Source: Bradyrhizobiaceae bacterium
GTDB lineage: Bacteria; Bacteroidota; Ignavibacteria; Kapaibacteriales; Kapaibacteriaceae
Reading direction: 5' to 3'
Assembly: GCA_024103135.1 (NCBI GenBank)
Contig: JAGFIZ010000102.1
Span: 21,365-85,364, forward strand
DNA length: 64,000 bases
Made by a program: the position numbers and the translations under genes. Below are positions 18,385 to 27,408 of this stretch, piece after piece. The notes beneath the pieces are model-generated. The model was not told the DNA's origin and made no database searches. It saw only the letters and a list, made by a program, of their open reading frames with translations. Within the stretch, counting starts at the first letter, position 1; each line of letters starts with the position of its first letter.

Positions 18385-20265
18385 TCAGGTTCCAGGCTTC
18401 TTGAACTTGAATCCCATCTCTTCGAGAAACCGCGAGGGCCGCTTGGGATATCCGTTGTAGGTCCGTGACCAACTAATATTTAGTGTCTCCTCAGCCCGCG
18501 TGATCGCTACAAAGCAATTCCTTCTCTCTTCTTCGATCTCCTTGCTGTCCGGGCCCATCTTCGTCGCCTGATAAGAAGGGAAAACCTCATCAGCCATTCC
18601 CATTAGAAACACGTGTTTGAACTCCATCCCCTTCGATCCGTGGACGGTTAGGCAACGCACAGAACCAGGTATTTGCGCGGGTGCTTTTGATTTCAGATCC
18701 ATCTCCTGCAAGTAGAGATGCAGCGTCATACTCTCTAGTGGGTGCTCCCTCGCAAGGCTTGCTTGAAGTTCCTGCCAGATGCCGATTTCCTCAGCTTCCA
18801 GATCGTCGCCGACGTAGGTTTCGCGCCAGAATAATTCAAGTAGCTCAAGGAAGTCAATTCGCTCGACCAATCGATTGCCGATCTCCGCCAATAGTAGGGC
18901 GTGGGTTTCCTTAGGTGCCCTCGCGGAAGCTGCATTCACCCAAGCCCGCAGGAAATCACCGCCGCTAAGTGCCGCTTCGGCTTCAACGTCCTCGAACTCG
19001 ATCAGCGAACCAGTGAAGGCATTCCACGCGACGCAAACCCGCCTAAGCAACTCTCTATCATGGCGGGCATTCGCGAGACGCAAAACGCAGAAGAGCCAGC
19101 GGACTGCCGGACTTTCGAACTCCGTCTTTCGTTTCGCGACAAATGGCTGCAACCCGCTCTCTGCCAGCGCACCTGCGGCTCGGTCTAGCAATTTGGCGTT
19201 ACGTGTGAGCACCGCACAATCCTCAGGACGCCAGCCTGACTCCTTGATAACTTTTGGGATGTTTGCAGCCTCTTCTTCTTCGCTATTAAACATCTCAGCT
19301 TTCAGAGCAGGGGAATCAGTAGCCGCCTTTTTGGCAACAAGCGGCTGCTTTCCCTCTGATCGGGTTTGGTTAAATCCAATCAGATTGTTTGCTAACTGAA
19401 TGATGACCGGCGGGCAGCGAAAGTTTTCTGGTAGTTGGACGACGTCCATTCCAAAGTCGGAACGAAGAGCAAGGAGTCGTTCAGGACTGGCTCCATTCCA
19501 CTGGTAAATAATCTGGTCATCGTCCGCCACCACGAAAAGGTTGGGGCGATCACCCACAGCCAGAAGAGCGAGCAGGTCATACTGTGCTCTGTTCGTGTCT
19601 TGAAACTCGTCAACGCTGACATACTGCCATGCGAGACGTGTGAGACGAGCAACGCCAACGTTGGTCGAAAGAAGCAGCCGAGCAAAATGAAGCAGAGCTC
19701 CGAAGTCGAGACGATTGCTTGTTTGGAGCTTTTCACAATACGCCTTAAATAGCGGAGGTATCCACGGGGGAGTCTTGGTCATCCCCGGCGCGGTAGGCTC
19801 CCCATTGTAGGACTCGGCAAACAAGCGGTCCAAAAGGAACAGGAGATTTTTTCTATCGGTCGGAAGGGCGGAAGTATCACAGCTCAAATCGGCGATCACC
19901 CCCTCCAACACCGCAATCCGGTCTTCATCATTGGCGAGCATGGAGAAGTCAGGTTGAATGCCGACGTGACTTCCATGCTGTCGCAATACGTCGCCCGCAA
20001 ATGAATGAAAGGTGCATAGGTGCGCCCGATCTGCCCGACCTCCCATCAATGCGTCGAGACGCTGCCGCATCTCATCGGCTGCTTTCGTTGTGAAGGTCAG
20101 CGCGAGCATGCTCGCATCTGGATCTTCCTGAAGAATTCGAGCTGCGCGAAGTGTGAGCACGAGTGTCTTACCCGAACCGGGGCCTGCCAAGACGAGCAAG
20201 GGCCCATCCGTCCACTCGACAGCGGAACGTTGATTCGCATTAAGGGTGTCAAGATTCGGCTTCAT
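18385..20265 (-). CDS. gajB: UvrD/PcrA-like superfamily 1 helicase, GajB of a Gabija pair
   Basis: A protein of 626 aa starting at the ATG at 20265, which overlaps the gajA stop (ATGA). The reading frame is open further upstream, but that part runs through gajA and is not used. Motifs: Q-motif NANQRSAVEW, Walker A AGPGSGKT at 27-34, TFTTKAADEMRQRL (motif Ia), DEFQDTNRAQYDLL at about 217, QLPENFRCP (motif IV), TVHGSKGMEFKHVF (motif V) and VAITRAEETLNISWSR (motif VI). A UvrD-like helicase immediately downstream of an OLD-type ATPase-nuclease is the defining arrangement of the Gabija anti-phage system. At 626 aa it is longer than the roughly 500-aa GajB of Bacillus cereus. A housekeeping UvrD is unlikely in this setting. 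Confidence 0.82.
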   Translation of the reverse strand: MKPNLDTLNANQRSAVEWTDGPLLVLAGPGSGKTLVLTLRAARILQEDPDASMLALTFTTKAADEMRQRLDALMGGRADRAHLCTFHSFAGDVLRQHGSHVGIQPDFSMLANDEDRIAVLEGVIADLSCDTSALPTDRKNLLFLLDRLFAESYNGEPTAPGMTKTPPWIPPLFKAYCEKLQTSNRLDFGALLHFARLLLSTNVGVARLTRLAWQYVSVDEFQDTNRAQYDLLALLAVGDRPNLFVVADDDQIIYQWNGASPERLLALRSDFGMDVVQLPENFRCPPVIIQLANNLIGFNQTRSEGKQPLVAKKAATDSPALKAEMFNSEEEEAANIPKVIKESGWRPEDCAVLTRNAKLLDRAAGALAESGLQPFVAKRKTEFESPAVRWLFCVLRLANARHDRELLRRVCVAWNAFTGSLIEFEDVEAEAALSGGDFLRAWVNAASARAPKETHALLLAEIGNRLVERIDFLELLELFWRETYVGDDLEAEEIGIWQELQASLAREHPLESMTLHLYLQEMDLKSKAPAQIPGSVRCLTVHGSKGMEFKHVFLMGMADEVFPSYQATKMGPDSKEIEEERRNCFVAITRAEETLNISWSRTYNGYPKRPSRFLEEMGFKFKKPGT

Positions 20266-21950
20266 CTTGATTTCGCTAAGTTGGCGGCTGTGACGACTGC
20301 CCATTTCAATAGGCGAGGCACCCGGCGTCCGCTTCGCATCTCCTGAAGAACAGTCTGAATTGCCACGGTCTTCTGCTTGCTCACAGCCTTGGTCACCTGT
20401 TTCCAATAGGCGGGATCGGTGTTTGGAACGGTTACCTGTTCTCGGGTTTGGGCGGTAAGCAGGTTCTCGTAAACATCTCCGAATCCGTTCACGCAAAGAT
20501 GCTGCTCAAGGTCATCTTCAGGCATTATGTGCAACATGCGGTTTTCACTTCTGCCGTTCAGCGCAGCACGAACTTTCTGGATCGTTGATTGCCCCTGTTG
20601 ATCGTTATCCGTCAGAGTCACCCAGCTGATCCCGAGTCCGTCCGCCACGGTAAGATACAGACCAATATCAGATTGCCTGAACGGAACGCAGCGAACGCCA
20701 GCACGCTCAAGGTTGAATCCCACGATTCGAGCAATCTCTGGGAGCAGAGTCACCTCAGACTCCCCTTCTCCGAGCAGCCAACCTTTAGCGAATAGGAGCT
20801 CTCCGCGAGCGTGCCGGATGTGAAAATTGAATTGCCGTGACTGCGGGTCTGTTAGCGCCACACCCGAAACTGGCCATGCGCCCAATTGACCCGCCACGCG
20901 GGCGAGCCTTACGACTGCCGCTGGAGGAACTTCAGAAAGGAGGTCTCCGCTGTGCGTAGAAATGATCTTCTGACCGGGAATCTTTTCGATAAGCTGCCAA
21001 AGGGCTCGGACAGCGCTTGGGTGAAGATGCGCTTCTGGTTCTTCAAGTGCTACGATCGGGTCTCCTTTGTTCCACGCCTGCAAATAGGCGTTGAACAGGG
21101 TCAATACAGCAAGGCTCTGGGTTCCTTCGCCGTGGCGGCCAACGGGTATCTTCGCGCCTGTTGTCGTGTTGATCGACACAGCGGCTTTCGACAGCATATC
21201 AAACAGCCTACCAGGGACAGCGTCGATTGAAACAATATCATTCCCTCCGTTTGCTACGGAAACAACTTCGCGAACGGCCTTCAAGCGCGACACCACCTGC
21301 GAAAAGCTTGTGTGCGACGAAATGATCAACTCGTTCACCTCGGAAAGCTTCGATTCGATCTCGGCGCGTTTCTCCGGTGTCAGCTGCGATTCTTTCAGGA
21401 ATGGCCGCCAAAATGGTCCTTTTGCGTCGAATTGCTTGCTCGCGTCCCTCAGTGCGGAGAGGTAAAAATACGAGACCTCCGAATGGAGGGTTGCCAGAGA
21501 CGTATCTGACAGGCCAGTCAAAGCTGCTCCCTGTGGGTTTTGGAACTCCCAATCTTGAACAAAATCCTGTGAGGCAGCATCGAATCGCGCTCCGACCTTC
21601 AGAATCACGAGTGAACATCCGGCCCCATCGACCTGTAGGATTTTCGCACGGTTGAGCTTCGCCACCTGCTGGTTATCCCACTCCCCAGGTTGGTCTTCTT
21701 TGAACGTCAGTCGGATCGATATTGCTGGCGAATCCGATGGCTCTGCATTGGGCGTCGGCAAATGGAAGTCATACTCCTCGAAAGCACATCCTCTTCGAGT
21801 CTTGATGCTTCGAAGTGCGAATCTAAGCGCATCCAAAACGGCAGTCTTGCCGGTATTGTTTTCGCCAATCAAAACGGTAGTGTTCCCAATCGCTAAGTCG
21901 AGCTTGGTGACCCCTCTGAAGTTCTCGATTTCTAGGCGTCGAAGTTGCAT
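20262..21950 (-). CDS. gajA: OLD-family ATPase with TOPRIM nuclease domain, GajA of a Gabija pair
   Basis: A protein of 562 aa. I use the ATG at 21950 (MQLRRLEIENFRGVTKLDLA); the longer frame to 21980 overlaps hsdS. The N-terminal ABC-type ATPase has Walker A GENNTGKTAVLDAL (29-36), and GRHGEGTQSLAVL with IVALEEPEAHLHP serves as signature and Walker B. The D-loop/H-switch region IISTHSGDLLSEV follows. A TOPRIM domain starts at about residue 390 (GWLLGEGESEVTLLPEIARI) with the acidic TDND pair at about 447 (VTLTDNDQQGQ), giving the metal site. This layout is that of GajA, a nucleotide-sensing DNA nickase. The paired helicase gene overlaps it. It starts 2 nt after the hsdS stop, so it is expressed with the restriction genes. 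Confidence 0.85.
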   Translation of the reverse strand: MQLRRLEIENFRGVTKLDLAIGNTTVLIGENNTGKTAVLDALRFALRSIKTRRGCAFEEYDFHLPTPNAEPSDSPAISIRLTFKEDQPGEWDNQQVAKLNRAKILQVDGAGCSLVILKVGARFDAASQDFVQDWEFQNPQGAALTGLSDTSLATLHSEVSYFYLSALRDASKQFDAKGPFWRPFLKESQLTPEKRAEIESKLSEVNELIISSHTSFSQVVSRLKAVREVVSVANGGNDIVSIDAVPGRLFDMLSKAAVSINTTTGAKIPVGRHGEGTQSLAVLTLFNAYLQAWNKGDPIVALEEPEAHLHPSAVRALWQLIEKIPGQKIISTHSGDLLSEVPPAAVVRLARVAGQLGAWPVSGVALTDPQSRQFNFHIRHARGELLFAKGWLLGEGESEVTLLPEIARIVGFNLERAGVRCVPFRQSDIGLYLTVADGLGISWVTLTDNDQQGQSTIQKVRAALNGRSENRMLHIMPEDDLEQHLCVNGFGDVYENLLTAQTREQVTVPNTDPAYWKQVTKAVSKQKTVAIQTVLQEMRSGRRVPRLLKWAVVTAANLAKSR

Positions 21951-21951
21951 G

Positions 21952-23223
21952 TTACTTGGAAATCTCCAGTTCATGAACACGGGTCTTCGCGGCCATCAGT
22001 TCGTGAAGGAGGGTGCGGAAGAGGTCTTGGAGTTGCTGGCGCTTCCGCCCATGTAGCAGGTTCTTTGAGTCGAGCGATTCAAGGGCGGCCACGATGTCGG
22101 CTTGCTCGTCGGCTTTCGGGAAAGAAAGTGGGAAGCTGCGTATCAATGCGGCGTTCATGTTTCGCTGGTTCGCTCCGTGACCGAGCTTGCGCAGGTCTTC
22201 GTAGTGATACTCAAAGAAGTAATACAGGAAGACCGAAGAAAGCCGCTGCTTATCGGTCGGCGTAATTGAAGCGCACGCTTGGTTGGTTGCGGCATCAATC
22301 CCCAGCAGTCCCACCCTTCCGCGAGTGATGCCTTGGCCATACATCGCCATCAGCAAGGTCCCTTTCGGGAAAAGTCGGGCAGCGGAATTGGCGAGGCCAG
22401 TTGGCGTGATCTTCTCTTCCGTGTCGCGGATCACACAATAGTTGATCTCTCCAGTTTTCACCCACGGGATGGTCCCGCCACTCCAGTTCTCTGCGGTCTC
22501 TCGCGTGGGCGTTCCCCCGCTTTGGATCTTCGCCACATCGCCGACTTTGCAAACCTCCCAGCTTTCGGGGATTGGGCCGATTTCGGTTTGTTTTTGGGGT
22601 TCGCCTCTAAGGCCTTCGGTGAAGAGCTTGTGCATGAGGGCCTTTTTCAGCTCAGTGGTGGTCTGAATGATCCGCTCCTGCGCTTCGATCGCCCGCTGAA
22701 CCGTTGAAAGGATGTGTACGATCTTCTTCTGCTCGGCGATTGGGGGTAGCGGGATCAGCCGGTCTCCAACGACCGTCTTGCTCAAGCGTTGTCTCCCTGT
22801 AGTTCCCTCCATTTTGCCCGCGAGGTCAGATCGAACTTCAGGGTGCAGGAGGTAGAAAAAGAGAAATAGCGTTTCCGATTCTCCCTTCCTGCCACGTATA
22901 GGAATGACTTCGGTTGTGGCGTAAGCGTAGTCGGTCTCGATATTGACGATCGCCTGCTTCCCGTTCTCGAACGACGGAGTGATCTTGGCTACAATAAGAT
23001 CACCATTCTCGACGTACGTGCCGCTTCCGAGTTCGGCCAGTGGTTTTGGCATGAACTCGGAGACATGAATTCTTCCCAACGGAATCAGATCCATCGGGAA
23101 AAACGGAACTTCGTCACCGTTCTTCACGCGGTCGAGGCCACGCGGCTTGCCGGTGAAATCAAAAACGCCGGAGATTGGGCCGACCTTCCAGTCTTTCGGA
23201 AAGTTGAACCGTTCGAGCTTCAT
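21952..23223 (-). CDS. hsdS: Type I restriction-modification specificity subunit S
   Basis: A protein of 423 aa with the usual two target-recognition domains separated and closed by coiled-coil spacers. TRD1 is about residues 1-160, then PLPPIAEQKKIVHILSTVQR starts spacer 1. TRD2 begins EIGPIPESWEVCKVGDVAKI and carries the standard QSGGTPTR motif, ending with the second spacer (DEQADIVAALESLDSKNLLH). It selects the bipartite DNA target for HsdM methylation and HsdR cleavage. It overlaps the hsdM stop by 4 nt. The first TRD lacks the usual G-G-T-P motif, unlike the second. The recognition sequence cannot be read from the protein. Confidence 0.95.
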   Translation of the reverse strand: MKLERFNFPKDWKVGPISGVFDFTGKPRGLDRVKNGDEVPFFPMDLIPLGRIHVSEFMPKPLAELGSGTYVENGDLIVAKITPSFENGKQAIVNIETDYAYATTEVIPIRGRKGESETLFLFFYLLHPEVRSDLAGKMEGTTGRQRLSKTVVGDRLIPLPPIAEQKKIVHILSTVQRAIEAQERIIQTTTELKKALMHKLFTEGLRGEPQKQTEIGPIPESWEVCKVGDVAKIQSGGTPTRETAENWSGGTIPWVKTGEINYCVIRDTEEKITPTGLANSAARLFPKGTLLMAMYGQGITRGRVGLLGIDAATNQACASITPTDKQRLSSVFLYYFFEYHYEDLRKLGHGANQRNMNAALIRSFPLSFPKADEQADIVAALESLDSKNLLHGRKRQQLQDLFRTLLHELMAAKTRVHELEISK

Positions 23224-24812
23224 ACCCCGATCCTCTCTAGTATCTTCTTCAACGCTTTGTCCGTCTCCCGCGCCACCGCTTCGATGGCGTCTAGTTCCTC
23301 AACTATCTCGGCGATGGATCGGTAAGTTTCGGCGTCGCTGGTATAGATGTACCGACTCGGAGAGATGTTATAGTCGTTCTTCCTTAGCTCTGCAATGTCA
23401 ACAGTTCGACTAAATTTTTCAACCTCCAACCAACCGATGAGCGTTTGCGTGATCCGGTCAATACCGGCGCCAGGAATGTAGTTTTTAGGATCACCCTTAT
23501 CGAAGATCTGACTAGCATTAACCAGCAACACTTTGCCTTTTCGATTTTTGGTCTTGGCTTTGTTCAGAAAGAGGACAATGCCAGGAGCAGTGGTGTTGTA
23601 GAAGAGGTTCTCTGGGAGGTAGAGCACGCTTTCAATGAAGTCCGAGTCCACGAACCACTGACGAACACTTTTCTCCTTGCTAGTACCCGCGTTACCCGAG
23701 CCCCTTGAAGCAGCTCCGGTGTCAAGAACGATGGCTGCTCGACCGGTTTCGTTCAAGCTGGCATGTATGTGCTGCACCCAGCCCCAGTCAGCAGAGGATT
23801 GGCCTGGAAAGCCTGCGCCAGAGGGAAACCGTCCAAGCTCGTCGGCGTCGTAGTCAGCCTCGGTGTACTCCTTCTGATTCCACATTGGGTTGGCTACAAC
23901 TCTATCGAACGTGCGCAGCTTACCGCGTTGATCCCGGAACTTGGGATTCTTGAATGTGTCGCCAATCTCGATCTGACCTTCCATGTCGTGAATGATCATG
24001 TTCATGATCGCCATGGCCCATGTATCCGCGGTGTACTCCTGACCGTAGAGTTTGAGAGGTGCAGCCGCGCGTTTTGCTGCTGCTCTCGTATTCGCTTCCA
24101 TTGCGATCTCGCATTTGATCAGCAGGCCGCCAGAACCACAACAGGGATCGTATATCTCCATCCCCGGCTCTGGCTGAAGTACACGCGACATGATGGTACC
24201 AACCTCTGCTGGTGTGTAGAACTCACCCGCACTTTGTCCGCCCCCTTCGGCGAACTTTCGAATCAGGTACTCATAACTCTTACCGATTATATCCGCCTCG
24301 ACATCATTGAGACCTAGGCGCTTGGTGCTGATGGCCTCGATGAGCCTGGAGAGCCGATCATCGTCTATTTCTCGCTGACCGTGCGTGACGGCATTGAAAT
24401 CCACCCTGTCAACAATCCCTAGCAACCGCGGGCTCTCCCGAGCGATGGCACGCATGTGCGATGTTACCTGCTCGCCGATTCCGTCAGACAGCGTACGGAT
24501 CACGCTCCACACAGGCTGCTGCGGGTCTGCGGGTTCAAGTGGGAGATAGAAGCGCACCAGACCATGGTCGCGCTTCACAATTGCCAGCGCCTTCTCCCGC
24601 GAACCGACATCACGTGCTAGCCGGTCGATCTCGTCATCATACACGTCACATAGACGTTTCGCAAAGATGAGCGGGAGAATGTAGTCCTTGTATTTCGGGG
24701 CATCCCTTGCACCACGGATAGAACATGCCGCATCCCAAATCCACGACTCCAGCGATTTGTCTGCTGTGCGTACTGAATCGTTTGTGGAATTTGTGGTGGG
24801 GCGTTTGGGCAT
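23220..24812 (-). CDS. hsdM: Type I restriction-modification DNA methyltransferase subunit M
   Basis: An N6-adenine methyltransferase of 530 aa, the first gene of the operon hsdM-hsdS-gajA-gajB-hsdR-DUF45. The N-terminal helical domain (SLESWIWDAACSIRGARDAP) is of the HsdM_N type. The SAM-binding motif is DPCCGSGGLL at about 220, after the X-motif GEFYTPAEVGTIMSRVL. The catalytic motif reads NPMW at about 306 (VVANPMWNQKEY) instead of the more common NPPF/NPPY, a variant seen in one HsdM subgroup. The C-terminal tail is helical. It methylates the host target in complex with HsdS and protects against HsdR. Promoter sequences should lie in the 176-bp gap before the DUF2971 gene end at 24989. 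Confidence 0.95.
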   Translation of the reverse strand: MPKRPTTNSTNDSVRTADKSLESWIWDAACSIRGARDAPKYKDYILPLIFAKRLCDVYDDEIDRLARDVGSREKALAIVKRDHGLVRFYLPLEPADPQQPVWSVIRTLSDGIGEQVTSHMRAIARESPRLLGIVDRVDFNAVTHGQREIDDDRLSRLIEAISTKRLGLNDVEADIIGKSYEYLIRKFAEGGGQSAGEFYTPAEVGTIMSRVLQPEPGMEIYDPCCGSGGLLIKCEIAMEANTRAAAKRAAAPLKLYGQEYTADTWAMAIMNMIIHDMEGQIEIGDTFKNPKFRDQRGKLRTFDRVVANPMWNQKEYTEADYDADELGRFPSGAGFPGQSSADWGWVQHIHASLNETGRAAIVLDTGAASRGSGNAGTSKEKSVRQWFVDSDFIESVLYLPENLFYNTTAPGIVLFLNKAKTKNRKGKVLLVNASQIFDKGDPKNYIPGAGIDRITQTLIGWLEVEKFSRTVDIAELRKNDYNISPSRYIYTSDAETYRSIAEIVEELDAIEAVARETDKALKKILERIGV

Positions 24813-24988
24813 AAGAGAGGCGTGGGAGATAGTCGAAAAGGGAAGAAGTCGAAAACTAGGAATGTGGCCCGAAAAAATGGGTCTGTTCGCTGCGGTCGTG
24901 CTCTGGAGTCCAACCTGAAAAACGCACTCAAGAACCTAGAACAACCAAGATCGATGCTGAAACGCCACCTCAGCGTTTTTGACGCAAA

Positions 24989-25735
24989 TTATATGTTTGA
25001 AAAACGAGATTGTCGAACCTCGCAATCAACTCCATAGTCAGTCAGTGTGTCGTTCCAGTAACGAAGAAATCGGTTCGGTGTACTAGGTGACAAGTAGACT
25101 CTCTCTATCAGCCTTCCAAGGTCAACCTCAACGCGTAATCCTGCACGGTCACTGCTAGGTAGAGCGCAATACTGCTCTTCAGATAGGGACACTAACATTC
25201 GCCACTCATTCTCATAGGAGTGGCCGACGTCTTTGTACCAGAAAAGCTCGTCGTCAGTTGGCTGTCTGTAGAAGTGATTGTATCTACCTCTGGTAGCAAT
25301 ATTCACGTATTCAACAGGTCCTGCTGCAATGGTGTAGTCCCTTGGATCAACAATCAACGGTCTCTTGCTGTGAATGTAATTCCACGGATCACTCTGGATA
25401 GCAACACTGTCGCTTCCCTTGCCATAAATCTGCCACATACCGTATGATTCCATCTCAGCCTTATACCAGCATGATAAAAAGTTGCGATGTCCGGATTTAC
25501 TCGAATATTTGTTGATGTAAGGATCAAGGGAATCCCCTGGACTCCGCTTCCACCAATCACCATCAATGGATCTGTACTGTCCTTCAAGCGCGAATTTGAA
25601 CGCTGGATTGGAAGCCGACGGAAAGTAAAGGCATCGCGTCTGAAGTAGACTGAGAAACTTACACGCATCAATGTACCTCCATACCCAACGGGATTTGTTG
25701 CTGCTAGGCAAACGTTCCTTTAGTTTCAGAATCAT
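24989..25735 (-). CDS. DUF2971 family protein
   Basis: A protein of 248 aa with the pattern of DUF2971: RWVWRYIDACKFLSLLQTRC near the N-terminus, FLSCWYKAEMESYGMWQIYG in the middle (the FLSCW..S..MW.Y motif), and ENEWRMLV with a preceding D-E-L-F-W-Y-K-D segment near the C-terminus. Family members are single-domain proteins often found in defence islands, and no biochemical function is established. It is the last gene of the minus-strand operon with SLATT, nucleotidyltransferase and a second protein of similar size; its start overlaps that gene's stop by 4 nt. This linkage suggests a part in the same system. Confidence 0.72.
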   Translation of the reverse strand: MILKLKERLPSSNKSRWVWRYIDACKFLSLLQTRCLYFPSASNPAFKFALEGQYRSIDGDWWKRSPGDSLDPYINKYSSKSGHRNFLSCWYKAEMESYGMWQIYGKGSDSVAIQSDPWNYIHSKRPLIVDPRDYTIAAGPVEYVNIATRGRYNHFYRQPTDDELFWYKDVGHSYENEWRMLVSLSEEQYCALPSSDRAGLRVEVDLGRLIERVYLSPSTPNRFLRYWNDTLTDYGVDCEVRQSRFSNI

Positions 25736-26619
25736 GATGTTTCCGTAGCAGCATCGAGAGATGATCTCAACACCTCAATTTCTGGTTCCTGCCTTTGTAT
25801 CTCTGCAAAGATTGTCCGAAACACAAATTCAGCAACGTTAGGTCTGACAAGAACGCGCTCAACAAGAACGCTGGTATCGACTGGTACAATTCTGATGTCA
25901 GTCCGAGAGTCGGAGTCGTCAACTGTTGCTGACCCAAGAGGCACAGTAAGAAAGACGCCACTCTCAAATTCATAGCCTGAGTCACGTACACAAATCCAGC
26001 TCGAATTTGATTTCTGGTCATTGAGGCTAAACATAGAGGCAATAGTATAGGGTCCGGCATCAACGTATTCGACCGGTCGCAACTCAAATGATTGGGAGAG
26101 AGAATCAGGTAGGGCTCTAGTAATCAACTTGGGAGATGTTTCAAGTGCTACTATTGGTGCGCTAGGCTGATCAAATCGCCAAAGGGCGTGCGATTCATGT
26201 TCACCCTGAGAAAGGTCCCAGATATGGTATGAAGCCGCCTCTACTGACAGCGGGATCAAGCTGAGGTCACTATGCCTTTCAGCTCTGGTGAAATCATTCA
26301 TCACGGCTCTAATGGTCTTTTCGCCCGACTTGTAGGAGTACATGTTTTTGTAGGAATACGCACAATCGGCCCGTGTCATCGGGATTTCACGATACTTTAG
26401 CAAGTATAGAAGATCAGCAAGCGTCGAATATCGTCTGAGCCTGGCATCAGGCTTAAGTTTTGGGTCAATTGTGATTGGATCCATGGGCATACAGCTAGGA
26501 AGAAAAAATCGGTTCTGTTCACAATTGACCTGCATTAACAGTAAACAGGGCAATGCAGGCACGTACGCGTAGTGCGAGAAACCCGACATATAAAACATCA
26601 GCGGAGCTAGGAGTCGCAT
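25732..26619 (-). CDS. DUF2971-like protein, third gene of the nucleotidyltransferase operon
   Basis: Up to 295 aa from the ATG at 26619, 6 nt after the nucleotidyltransferase stop. The first 43 residues are poor in protein-like pattern, and ATGs at 26490 or 26484 (MDPITIDPKLKPDARLRRYS) may be the true start. The body resembles a diverged DUF2971: RRYSTLADLLYLLKYREIPM near the start, YHIWDLSQGEHESHALWRFD in the middle (compare SCWY..MW.Y), PVEYVDAGPY and an ISSV-type acidic segment afterwards. It overlaps the following DUF2971 gene by 4 nt. The two products are therefore probably a diverged tandem duplication. The function is unknown. Confidence 0.6.
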   Translation of the reverse strand: MRLLAPLMFYMSGFSHYAYVPALPCLLLMQVNCEQNRFFLPSCMPMDPITIDPKLKPDARLRRYSTLADLLYLLKYREIPMTRADCAYSYKNMYSYKSGEKTIRAVMNDFTRAERHSDLSLIPLSVEAASYHIWDLSQGEHESHALWRFDQPSAPIVALETSPKLITRALPDSLSQSFELRPVEYVDAGPYTIASMFSLNDQKSNSSWICVRDSGYEFESGVFLTVPLGSATVDDSDSRTDIRIVPVDTSVLVERVLVRPNVAEFVFRTIFAEIQRQEPEIEVLRSSLDAATETS

Positions 26620-26625
26620 GAAGAT

Positions 26626-27405
26626 TTATGGTACAAGCTTTTTTATCTCTTGCTCGGCTAATGCGGGCTTACCATTTAGCTCATACTCGTTCACTCTGCT
26701 TACAATGGACTTAGCCTGTTCTATTCTGTCTTTACGCCATTGGGCAGAGTTCCACTCAACACTTAGATTTTCGACTAAGTCAAAGAAATAGTCCCTCAAG
26801 CTTGTGCAGAAAAAGAAGTAACGTCCGGCGGCCCATTGCTCTAGACTGAACGAATCAAAGACATATCCAGACCGCGCGTTCCAGTACTTTAATAGTCTGA
26901 TCGCAGGCTTCAATTTGCTGTCACATCGTGTGTTGGCTGATGTGAGCTTAGTATTAAAATCGCGGGGCGATGTACCCATCCACTCCAGAAAACTTGTCTG
27001 AGGAGCAGGAATTCTGAACTCATAAAAAAAGCCCTCAATAGCTGGGACTAGGTCAAACTTGATGTGATTTAGGCTTAACACCACGGAGGGGTGCGATTGG
27101 ACAATGTCCGACGACGAATAGTACTTCTCGGCGAATCTCTTCAATCGACTCACATACGTTTGCGGTTTGTAGGTGTTATCGGCAAAGACAATCATGTAGT
27201 CTATGTCAGATTGCGAGTCCATGTTGCGCGGCAGGATCGTTCCGCGGGTTGATGAACCGAACACAAACTGTTCCGAGATATCGTCACCGAAATGCAAGTC
27301 AAGACGGTTACGCAACGTATCGACCGATGAGCTGATCGAACTACGTTCTTTTTCAGACAGGATCGCACTACCAGCTTTACTTGTCAGATGCGTCTGGACT
27401 GACAT
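26626..27405 (-). CDS. CD-NTase/DNA polymerase beta-type nucleotidyltransferase
   Basis: A protein of 259 aa with a minimal nucleotidyltransferase core: G50-S-S-T-R-G-T, then D67-I-D69 (SDIDYMIVF) and a third acidic residue at D118 (IKFDLVPAI). These are the helix-strand-GS and the metal-binding triad of SMODS/CD-NTase-like enzymes, which make cyclic oligonucleotide signals in CBASS. A C-terminal OAS-like helical part contains LKPAIRLLKYWNARSG. The upstream neighbour, 3 nt away, encodes a SLATT two-TM protein, a known CBASS/NTase effector class. That pairing supports a signalling role over a tRNA- or toxin-type nucleotidyltransferase. The product cannot be predicted. Confidence 0.8.
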   Translation of the reverse strand: MSVQTHLTSKAGSAILSEKERSSISSSVDTLRNRLDLHFGDDISEQFVFGSSTRGTILPRNMDSQSDIDYMIVFADNTYKPQTYVSRLKRFAEKYYSSSDIVQSHPSVVLSLNHIKFDLVPAIEGFFYEFRIPAPQTSFLEWMGTSPRDFNTKLTSANTRCDSKLKPAIRLLKYWNARSGYVFDSFSLEQWAAGRYFFFCTSLRDYFFDLVENLSVEWNSAQWRKDRIEQAKSIVSRVNEYELNGKPALAEQEIKKLVP

Positions 27406-27408
27406 TGC

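Noticed and set aside
20266..20496. N-terminal extension of the GajB frame
   Set aside because: It overlaps gajA in another frame, its sequence is not protein-like, and the ATG at 20265 gives the usual helicase start with an ATGA overlap.
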